NCBI GenBank assembly: GCA_031280455.1
Contig: JAITGR010000003.1
Coordinates: 1-5,736, forward strand
Length of the DNA: 5,736 nt
Source: Spirochaetaceae bacterium
Lineage (GTDB): Bacteria; Spirochaetota; Spirochaetia; Treponematales; Breznakiellaceae
Reading direction: 5' to 3'
Shown: positions 1 to 5,182 of the stretch, one piece after another
Numbering within the stretch: the first letter of the stretch is position 1
Layout: each line of letters begins with the position of its first letter
Made by a program: the position numbers and the translations under genes
The notes under the pieces: generated by a model
The model's input: the letters and a program-made list of their open reading frames with translations, nothing else
The model's database searches: none
What the model was told of the DNA's origin: nothing

Positions 1-471
1 AAAGCCGTTGACTTTGAGACCGCCGGTTCGATTACCGTGTTGGGCGTTACGACGATGCCCGGCGACGACGTAACCCACCCGGTTCCCGACAACACCGGCT
101 ACATCACCGAAGGCCAGTATTACCTGCGCGGCGGGCGTATCGAGCCGTTTGGTTCGCTTTCGCGCCTTAAACAGCAGGTAAACAACAAGACGCGCAAAGA
201 CCACCGCGCGATAATGGACGGCATGATTAAGCTCTATTCGAGCTACAAAGACACGCTGGAAAAAAAGTCGATGGGCTTTAACATGAGCGCGTGGGACGAA
301 AAACTTTTGCGCTACGGCGAACAGTTTGAAAAGCAAATGATGGACTTGTCGGTGAATATTCCGTTGCTAAAGGCGCTGGATTTGGGCTGGGAAATTCTGG
401 CCGACTGCTTTGCGCCGGAAGAAACCGGCCTTCGGACAGAACTGATAAACGAATTCTGGCCGAAAAAATAG
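1..471 (+). CDS. atpB: V-type ATP synthase subunit B, C-terminal part (5' end outside window)
   Basis: Frame 1 is open from the first base, so this is the last 156 residues of a protein usually about 430-460 long. Subunit B is the non-catalytic nucleotide-site subunit that alternates with catalytic A in the cytoplasmic A3B3 head. Residues 19-39 of the visible part carry the strongly conserved B-subunit stretch ([20 protein letters not shown]), and FGSLSRLK follows; its arginine (visible residue 55, bases 163-165) corresponds by family alignment to the arginine finger that reaches into the catalytic site of subunit A. The C-terminal helical domain follows ([36 protein letters not shown] in outline), ending in EFWPKK. 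The first ATG seen, at 37, lies inside the conserved domain and is not the real start. Nine bases separate the stop from atpD. The sequence looks like the spirochaete/Bacteroidota/Chlamydia type, which is a judgement from memory. Confidence 0.96.
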   Translation, partial: KAVDFETAGSITVLGVTTMPGDDVTHPVPDNTGYITEGQYYLRGGRIEPFGSLSRLKQQVNNKTRKDHRAIMDGMIKLYSSYKDTLEKKSMGFNMSAWDEKLLRYGEQFEKQMMDLSVNIPLLKALDLGWEILADCFAPEETGLRTELINEFWPKK

Positions 472-480
472 GGACGGGCT

Positions 481-1080
481 ATGGCAAAGTTAAAGCTCAC
501 CAAAAATGAGCAAAAGAAACAGAAAGACAGCCTCAAAATGTTCCAGCGCTACCTGCCGACGCTTATGCTGAAAAAGCAGCAGCTGCAGGCGGAGATTCGC
601 GGGGTCGAAATCCGCGTGCTGGAACTGCGCGAGCAAAAGGCGCGGGTGGACGAGTCTTTTAAGAAATGGATAGCTGTTTTCGGCGAAAAAGGCGTATTTA
701 CGCCGGATGTTTTACGGATTACGAAGCTCGTTACCCGCGAGGGCAACATAGCCGGCGTTCCAATTCCGGTGTTCGAAGGCGCGGAGTTTGCGCTTGCGCC
801 CTACGATTTGACAACGAAGCCCCTCTGGCTTGACCTTGCCGCGGAATACATGCAAAAGGCGATGCTCATTGACCTTGAGGCTGACTGCCTGGAAGAACAG
901 CAGCGGCGGCTGCAAAAAGAGCTGCGGACAACGAGCCAGCGGGTCAATCTGTTTGAAAAAATCAAAATACCCGAAGCGAAGTCGAACATAAAAAAAATCG
1001 GCGTCTATTTGGGAGACCAGCAGACCGCCGCTGTCGTGCGCGGTAAAATCAGCAAACGCGGTATGGAGAGGGCCAGCTAA
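481..1080 (+). CDS. atpD: V-type ATP synthase subunit D (central rotor shaft)
   Basis: This 199-residue protein has the normal length for subunit D, the coiled-coil shaft that turns inside the A3B3 head and couples it to the membrane ring. The N-terminus has the family pattern LTKNEQKKQKDSLKMFQRYL followed by PTLMLKKQQLQAEI, the start of the first long helix (about residues 8-65). A short globular middle (about 70-120) and a second long helix (about 120-165, rich in E, Q, R and L, including CLEEQQRRLQKELRTTSQRVNLFEK) complete the antiparallel coiled coil. The C-terminal KIGVYLGDQQTAAVVRGKISK also fits. The ATG at 481 is chosen because the conserved block begins eight residues in; only a weak purine-rich site (GGGACGGG, 470-478 area) precedes it. 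The stop TAA shares a base with the atpI start, so the two are probably translationally coupled. Confidence 0.96.
   Translation: MAKLKLTKNEQKKQKDSLKMFQRYLPTLMLKKQQLQAEIRGVEIRVLELREQKARVDESFKKWIAVFGEKGVFTPDVLRITKLVTREGNIAGVPIPVFEGAEFALAPYDLTTKPLWLDLAAEYMQKAMLIDLEADCLEEQQRRLQKELRTTSQRVNLFEKIKIPEAKSNIKKIGVYLGDQQTAAVVRGKISKRGMERAS
1065..1071 (+). promoter_or_regulatory. Ribosome binding site of atpI
   Basis: GGAGAGG lies inside the end of atpD, eight bases before the ATG at 1080. It supports that start over the next in-frame ATG at 1092 (residue 5), which has no such site. Confidence 0.65.
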
Positions 1081-2966
1081 TGATAGTCCCAATGAAAAAA
1101 GTGTCCATATTTGTGCTGGACAAACAAAAAGAAAACGCGCTCAACGTAATTCGGGATTTAGGGCTTGTTCATATTGAACGGAAAACCGTCAATTCCGCCG
1201 CGCTGGGCGACCTTAACGACCGGCGAAACCGTGTTGATACGGCGGTAAACATTCTGAAAGGCTTTGCCCCCAAAAAGGGCGAAAATTTGCCGCCGGCGGC
1301 CGCTATTGCGGGTGTTGACAAGGATTTAATCAGCCAGATAATTGAGCGCTCGGACACCCGCAAGGCGCTGCTTGACGAGGTGTTTAACAATACCCGCGAA
1401 ATTGGCCGCTTTGACCAATGGGGGAACTTCGACCCGAAAGAGGCGGCGTATCTGAACGCGCACGACGTAACCTTTCTTTTGTACGAGATTTCGCTTGCTT
1501 CGTACCAAAAGCTGGGGAACGAGCGGGTTATGGTGCTTAATACGGACAAAAAAGAAAACAAGGTGCGCGTGGTGGCTTTTGATAAACTGCCCGGCGAATA
1601 TCCCTACCCCATGCCGGAAAAATCAATCGCCGAAATTGAGGTGGTTTCCGCCCAAAAACGCGCCGAAATCGCCGGTATTGAACGTGAGTTGAAGGCGCTG
1701 TACCCGCATCTTGCGGAGATAGAGGCGGCGAAAAAGCGGCTGGATGTGGAAATTGAGTTTGAAACCGCCCGAGCCGGAATGGAAATGGTGATTGGCGGCG
1801 CGGAGGAAGACGCGGCTGCCGCGCGGTACCCCGTTTCCGTGTTTACCGGCTACGCGCCGGCAAATGAGGTGGGGCTGTTAAAGCGGGCGGCAAGCGAGCA
1901 TGGCTGGGCGCTTATGGCGGACGACCCCGCCGCGGACGACGAGCAGGTGCCGACAAAGCTGAAAAACAACCGCTTTTTTAGCCTGCTGTACCCGCTTTCG
2001 GACTTTTTGGAGATTGTTCCCGGCTACCGCGAAGTGGATATTACCGGCACCTTCCTGGTGTTTTTCTGCGTGTTTTTTGGCATGATATTCAGCGATGCCG
2101 CCTACGGCATTATTCTGGGCACCGCCGCTATAATCGGCATGCTTAAAACGGCGAAAAAAGGCGTTCCGGCAGCGTTCAAAATGATGTTGCTTTTGGCGGT
2201 TTGTAATATAACCTGGGGTGTGCTTACCTGTACATGGTTTGGTATTGAGCCGGACAAGCTGCCGGCGATTTTGCAGAACATATCGCTGCCGGCCATATCG
2301 GGCGCGGTGGCGGCGCAGGGGCCGGATGCCAAGGCCGTCGTTGACCAAAACCTGATGCTCCTCTGCTTTTCCATCGCGCTGGTGCATTTGGGGCTGGCGC
2401 ATGTGCGGGGCTTTTTTGTCCATCTTGTTAAAGGAAACCTGAAGTTTTTTGCCGAATTGGGGCAGCTTGCGATGCTTGCCGGTATGTACCGTGTGGTTCT
2501 GGCGCTGGTGGTGGACGCGACGCGGTTTCCGTTTGGGCCTATTGCCTTTGAAAATATCTGGTTTAGCACGCTGATTGGCGGTTTTGCGCTGGTATTTATT
2601 TTTGGAAACTACGAAGGGAATATCATTAAGTCGATTTTGGCGAGCATTTCAAACTTTATATCGTCGATTTTGGGGGTTACCAACGTATTTTCGGATATTA
2701 TGTCCTACATAAGGCTCTGGGCGGTCGGTCTTGCCGGCGGCTCGCTTGCTTCCACGGTCAACTCGATGGCTGGTCCGATGCTGGGGCACTTTTTGACCTT
2801 TGCCGCGATTGTGCTGTTGGTTTTTGGGCATGGCTTTAACATGGTGTTGAATGTGTTGTCGGTGATTGTGCACGGCGTCCGATTGAACACTCTGGAATTT
2901 TCCGGTCATGTTGGCTTGACATGGTCGGGTACCGCGTATAAACCGTTCGCAAAACGGAATAAATAG
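1080..2966 (+). CDS. atpI: V-type ATP synthase subunit I (membrane stator, a-subunit)
   Basis: Subunit I (628 residues, typical length) is the membrane stator that provides the ion half-channels facing the K ring. The N-terminal half (about 1-315) is cytoplasmic, opening with MIVPMKKVSIFVLDK as many bacterial homologues do, and contains a charged coiled-coil stretch (about 185-235). The C-terminal half (about 322-600) is a run of hydrophobic segments, near 324-355 (probably two), 366-386, 425-446, 457-478, 493-509, 530-560 and 568-598. Two landmark arginines are visible: R545 in DIMSYIRLWAVGLAGGS and R601 in HGVRLNTLEFSGH. They match the pair needed for ion transfer in the a-subunit family (yeast Vph1 R735 and R799). 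The start overlaps the atpD stop by one base (TAATG). Confidence 0.96.
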   Translation: MIVPMKKVSIFVLDKQKENALNVIRDLGLVHIERKTVNSAALGDLNDRRNRVDTAVNILKGFAPKKGENLPPAAAIAGVDKDLISQIIERSDTRKALLDEVFNNTREIGRFDQWGNFDPKEAAYLNAHDVTFLLYEISLASYQKLGNERVMVLNTDKKENKVRVVAFDKLPGEYPYPMPEKSIAEIEVVSAQKRAEIAGIERELKALYPHLAEIEAAKKRLDVEIEFETARAGMEMVIGGAEEDAAAARYPVSVFTGYAPANEVGLLKRAASEHGWALMADDPAADDEQVPTKLKNNRFFSLLYPLSDFLEIVPGYREVDITGTFLVFFCVFFGMIFSDAAYGIILGTAAIIGMLKTAKKGVPAAFKMMLLLAVCNITWGVLTCTWFGIEPDKLPAILQNISLPAISGAVAAQGPDAKAVVDQNLMLLCFSIALVHLGLAHVRGFFVHLVKGNLKFFAELGQLAMLAGMYRVVLALVVDATRFPFGPIAFENIWFSTLIGGFALVFIFGNYEGNIIKSILASISNFISSILGVTNVFSDIMSYIRLWAVGLAGGSLASTVNSMAGPMLGHFLTFAAIVLLVFGHGFNMVLNVLSVIVHGVRLNTLEFSGHVGLTWSGTAYKPFAKRNK

Positions 2967-2985
2967 TATTTTAGTGATTTGTTAT

Positions 2986-2990
2986 AGGAG
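2986..2990 (+). promoter_or_regulatory. Ribosome binding site of atpK in an AT-rich leader
   Basis: AGGAG sits six bases before the ATG at 2997. The 30-base gap after atpI (2967-2996) is distinctly AT-rich compared with the surrounding genes, which would keep the initiation region unstructured. This is the best ribosome binding site among the V-ATPase genes here. Confidence 0.75.
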
Positions 2991-2996
2991 ACAAAA

Positions 2997-3428
2997 ATGA
3001 TAGGATTAATTGGTGTAGGTCTTGTTATGGGTATCGCCGCTCTGGGTTCGGCGGTAGGGATTGGTATTGCCGGACAGGGGGCGATTGGCGCGTGGAAACG
3101 CTGCTATAAAGCGAATAAACCTGCCCCAATGCTCTTGATGACGTTTGCCGGCGCGCCGCTGACGCAGACGTTTTACGGGTTTATCCTGATGCAGCAGATG
3201 AAAACGGCTGCCTTGGCGAACATGGAGCAGGCGGGCTTGTACCTGGGTTTTGGCATAGGCTCCGGTTTGGCGATGGCCTTCTCCGCGATTGCGCAGGGGC
3301 AGGCGGGCGCGGCGGCGTGCGATGCGCAGGCTGAAACCGGCAAGGGCTTTGCCCAGTACATTGCCGTCGTTGGTTTGTGCGAAACCGTCGCCCTCTTTGC
3401 GATGGTTCTTTCGATGACCAGTCTGTAA
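2997..3428 (+). CDS. atpK: V-type ATP synthase subunit K (membrane rotor ring, proteolipid), probably Na+-binding
   Basis: This 143-residue hydrophobic protein forms the rotating membrane ring that carries ions past subunit I. It has four membrane segments, about 2-27, 45-67, 80-104 and 117-141, i.e. two fused c-type hairpins. Glycine-rich helices (GSAVGIGIAGQGAIGAW; GFGIGSGLAMAFSAIAQGQ) pack the ring. The ion carboxylate is E129 in GLCETVALF of the fourth segment. The first hairpin has no acidic residue at the matching place but has T56 and Q57 in PLTQTFYGF; with Y60, Q100 (AIAQGQ) and E129 these line up with T64, Q65, Y68, Q110 and E139 of E. hirae NtpK, whose crystal structure shows bound Na+. 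Na+ coupling is therefore inferred, not shown. It is slightly shorter than NtpK. It is the last V-ATPase gene in view, followed directly by a strong hairpin. Confidence 0.96.
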   Translation: MIGLIGVGLVMGIAALGSAVGIGIAGQGAIGAWKRCYKANKPAPMLLMTFAGAPLTQTFYGFILMQQMKTAALANMEQAGLYLGFGIGSGLAMAFSAIAQGQAGAAACDAQAETGKGFAQYIAVVGLCETVALFAMVLSMTSL

Positions 3429-3433
3429 AAAAA

Positions 3434-3456
3434 GCCCAAAGCGGTACGCTTTGGGC
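3434..3456 (+). terminator. Perfect 10-bp hairpin after atpK, probable operon end
   Basis: GCCCAAAGCG (3434-3443) pairs without mismatch with CGCTTTGGGC (3447-3456) around a GTA loop, six bases after the atpK stop. Its place suggests termination or 3'-end protection of the V-ATPase mRNA. It is unusual as a terminator: on the + strand it is followed by AAAACGCGC, with no T run. A run of seven A (3427-3433) lies on the other side, so in the minus direction the same hairpin is followed by seven T and looks like a standard intrinsic terminator. No minus-strand gene is seen that would need it. Confidence 0.5.
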
Positions 3457-3480
3457 AAAACGCGCAAGGGATAGAAGCGG

Positions 3481-3510
3481 AATGCTTACGGCGTACGCGC
3501 CGTAAGCATT
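3481..3510 (+). repeat. Perfect 13-bp inverted repeat with TACG loop
   Basis: AATGCTTACGGCG (3481-3493) is the exact reverse complement of CGCCGTAAGCATT (3498-3510), with TACG between. In RNA this is a UNCG-type tetraloop on a G-C closing pair. No T run follows, so it is not a standard terminator. It forms the inner arm of the candidate RNA element. Confidence 0.85.
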
Positions 3511-3526
3511 GGAGCGGATAGCCCGG

Positions 3527-3550
3527 TTTTTGCGGGTACGCCCGCAAAAA
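3527..3550 (+). repeat. Perfect 10-bp inverted repeat with TACG loop
   Basis: TTTTTGCGGG (3527-3536) pairs exactly with CCCGCAAAAA (3541-3550) around TACG. The stem sequence is unrelated to that of the preceding hairpin, but loop and closing G-C pair are the same. It is followed by TGCGCCC and not by a T run. Confidence 0.85.
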
Positions 3551-3587
3551 TGCGCCCAATTCTGAAATCCACAGGTGTCGTGCGGGA

Positions 3588-3615
3588 TGTTCGGGGTTGT
3601 GGCGTAACCCAAACA
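3588..3615. promoter_or_regulatory. Imperfect dyad just upstream of the kinase gene, possible operator or leader hairpin
   Basis: GGGTT (3594-3598) and AACCC (3606-3610) are inverted repeats about seven bases apart. Outside them TGTT (3588-3591) and AACA (3612-3615) extend the symmetry with a one-base offset. It ends where the weak ribosome binding site of the kinase begins, 11 bases before the start codon. It could bind a repressor or fold in the mRNA; either role is a guess. I saw no convincing -35/-10 promoter pair for the sugar operon. Confidence 0.3.
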
Positions 3616-3620
3616 GCGGA
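3615..3620 (+). promoter_or_regulatory. Weak ribosome binding site of the FGGY kinase (supports start at 3627)
   Basis: AGCGGA lies six bases before the ATG at 3627, correct spacing but weak match. It favours this start over a TTG at 3597 that would add ten residues (WRNPNSGNT-like) lacking any family resemblance. Confidence 0.5.
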
Positions 3621-3626
3621 AATACT

Positions 3627-5153
3627 ATGGCTCAATATGTGGCGGGCTTCGATAATGGCGGTACTATGGTTAAGGCCGCTATTTTTGATCTTACCGGAAG
3701 GCAGATTATCGCGCGGGGCACGCATACGCCGGTGCTGACGCCGCAGCCGGGGTGGACGGAACGCGACTGCGAAGAGCTTTGGGCGCATAATGCCGCGTGT
3801 ATGCGGAGCGCCCTTGACGAATCGGGTATTAAAAATACGGACATTCTTGGGGTCTCGGTCTGCGGGCATGGTAAGGGGCTGTATACCTGGGGCAAAAAGG
3901 GCCGCCCGGCGTATAACGGGATTGTGTCGACGGATGGCAGGGCTTGGGCGTATCCCGAAAAATGGTACAAAGCGGGTATTCCCGGCCAGTTTGCCGACCG
4001 TTTGTGGCAGCGTATTCTGGCGTCGCAGCAGGTGTCGCTTTTGGCGTGGTTAAAAGACCATGAACGCGCTGTGTACGACGATATTCAATGGGTTTTTTCG
4101 GTTAAAGATTTTATTCGCTACCGGTTGACGGGTGAGGCGTACGCGGAGGCGACGGACTTTTCTGGTTCGGGGCTTATGAATATCCGCGATGCGCGTTTTG
4201 ACCGCGATATGCTGGAGGCTTTTGGTATTGGCGAGGTGTACGAAAAAATCGCGCCGCTTAAATATTCGCAGGATTTGTGCGGGTGTGTAAGCCGTGAGGC
4301 CGCGGCGTTGACGGGCTTGTGTGAGGGTACGCCGGTCGCCGGCGGTATGTTTGACATTGACGCCTGCGCTATTGCCATGGATGTTACGTCGCCGGACGAT
4401 TTTTGTACTATTGCCGGAACCTGGAGCATTAACGAGTATGTCGCCTCCGAGCCGGTGCGCGCGACGGGGGATGGCGGCGAGTTGATGAATTCGCTGTTTG
4501 CGATTCCCGGGTTGTTTTTGGTTGAATCGTGTAGTCCGACTTCGGCGGGGAATTTGGACTGGTTTCTTGACCGCTTTGTTCATGCCGCCGAAATTCCCTC
4601 CGGCGCTAACCGGTATGGCTATATTGACGGCGAGGTTGAAAAAATCGCGCCGGAGGCCTGTGATGTGTGTTATTTGCCGTTTTTGAATGGCTCCAACGAT
4701 AATCCGTTGGGCAGGGCCTGTCTTACGGGTATGACGGCGTATCACGAAAAGATGCACGCTGTCCGCGCGGTGTACGAGGGTGTCGCTTTTTCGCATAAAA
4801 CGCATATTGAACGGCTGCTTGCGACGCGTCAGCCTCCCCGCGCGGTGCGTATGGCTGGCGGCGCGGTGAATTCGGCCTGCTGGGTGCAAATGTTCGCCGA
4901 TGTGCTGGGGCTGCCGGTGGAAACGGTGGACGCGCCGGAGTTGGGCGCGTTGGGCTGTTCCATGTCCGCGGCTGTCGCGGCGGGGGTGTACGGGGATTAC
5001 CGCGAGGCGGCGCGCAAGATGGTGCGTGTTAAGGCGCGGGTAGAGCCTGACGCGCGGCGGGGAGAAATCTATCAAAAAAAATACGAAAAATACACGGCGC
5101 TGCGGCGCGCGCTGGAGCCGGTGTGGGGTGTGCTGGCGCGGCCTAACGGGTAG
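3627..5153 (+). CDS. lyxK: FGGY-family carbohydrate kinase, L-xylulose/3-keto-L-gulonate kinase-like
   Basis: The 508-residue product is a full-length FGGY sugar kinase: it phosphorylates a ketose with ATP in the cytoplasm. The N-terminal ATPase-fold motif [13 protein letters not shown] is at 9-21, so the ATG at 3627 is preferred to an upstream TTG at 3597. PQPGWTERD (39-47), GHGKGLY (80-86) and the substrate-side region fit the LyxK branch. The probable catalytic base is D243 in [10 protein letters not shown], followed by the GTWS nucleotide loop (264-267) and [11 protein letters not shown] (303-313). The second FGGY signature, [20 protein letters not shown], spans 411-430, and [20 protein letters not shown] (436-455) completes the ATP site. 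From memory it resembles E. coli LyxK closely along its length (QPGW-ERD, PTSSGNLEWF, EGVVFSH-TH), more than AraB or XylB. The epimerase gene 29 bases downstream supports a role in pentulose or ketogulonate use. The exact substrate cannot be read from sequence alone. Confidence 0.9.
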   Translation: MAQYVAGFDNGGTMVKAAIFDLTGRQIIARGTHTPVLTPQPGWTERDCEELWAHNAACMRSALDESGIKNTDILGVSVCGHGKGLYTWGKKGRPAYNGIVSTDGRAWAYPEKWYKAGIPGQFADRLWQRILASQQVSLLAWLKDHERAVYDDIQWVFSVKDFIRYRLTGEAYAEATDFSGSGLMNIRDARFDRDMLEAFGIGEVYEKIAPLKYSQDLCGCVSREAAALTGLCEGTPVAGGMFDIDACAIAMDVTSPDDFCTIAGTWSINEYVASEPVRATGDGGELMNSLFAIPGLFLVESCSPTSAGNLDWFLDRFVHAAEIPSGANRYGYIDGEVEKIAPEACDVCYLPFLNGSNDNPLGRACLTGMTAYHEKMHAVRAVYEGVAFSHKTHIERLLATRQPPRAVRMAGGAVNSACWVQMFADVLGLPVETVDAPELGALGCSMSAAVAAGVYGDYREAARKMVRVKARVEPDARRGEIYQKKYEKYTALRRALEPVWGVLARPNG

Positions 5154-5170
5154 CCGCCGGTTTGGGATTT

Positions 5171-5175
5171 AGGAG
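5171..5175 (+). promoter_or_regulatory. Ribosome binding site of the epimerase gene
   Basis: AGGAG followed by AAAAATC gives a seven-base spacing to the ATG at 5183. It is a stronger site than that of the kinase upstream. Confidence 0.75.
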
Positions 5176-5182
5176 AAAAATC

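Larger units (their letters stand above)
3462..3555 (+). ncRNA. Candidate structured RNA element between the two operons
   Basis: About 94 bases fold into a plausible branched structure. GCGCA (3462-3466) can pair with TGCGC (3551-3555) as a closing stem. Inside, GGG (3468-3470) can pair with CCC (3522-3524), followed by two purine-rich strands facing each other (ATAGAAGCGG, 3471-3480, and GGAGCGGATAG, 3511-3521) that lead into a perfect 13-bp hairpin. A second perfect 10-bp hairpin lies directly against the closing stem. The word AGCGGA occurs in both purine strands (3476-3481 and 3513-3518). I recall similar blocks (AGGGAT-AAGCGG, hairpin, AGCGGA-AGCCCG, hairpin, GCGCCC) in intergenic regions of Bacteroidota genomes, but cannot name or verify a family. 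It could be a dispersed repeat, a small RNA, or part of the atpK 3' or kinase 5' untranslated region. The strand is inferred from gene direction and TACG loops. Confidence 0.4.

Noticed and set aside
1878..2569. Two overlapping minus-strand open frames (181 and 155 codons)
   Set aside because: Both are antisense to the membrane domain of subunit I and encode basic, unrecognisable sequences.
3434..3550. CRISPR-like array or attachment site from the row of palindromes
   Set aside because: The stems differ in sequence, there is no repeated unit of constant length and no cas gene or integrase nearby.
3597..3626. TTG start extending the kinase by ten residues
   Set aside because: The extension lacks family similarity and a good ribosome binding site, whereas the ATG at 3627 is directly followed by the conserved N-terminal motif.
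3457..3626. Sigma-70 promoter for the sugar operon
   Set aside because: No TTGACA-like and TATAAT-like pair at 16-18 base spacing stood out; a promoter may exist but the sequence does not show it clearly.
3550..3738. 62-codon plus-strand frame overlapping the kinase start
   Set aside because: It starts at an ATG in the third hairpin's edge and runs out of frame into the kinase; no motif and no proper ribosome binding site.
3006..3869. Several minus-strand open frames across atpK, the intergenic region and the kinase start
   Set aside because: They overlap atpK or the kinase N-terminus, have no family resemblance or ribosome binding site that I can see, and run through the hairpin region.
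4050..5075. 341-codon minus-strand open frame
   Set aside because: It lies wholly antisense to the FGGY kinase, which has family motifs throughout; the product is a low-complexity R/H/N-rich sequence typical of the complement of GC-biased codons.
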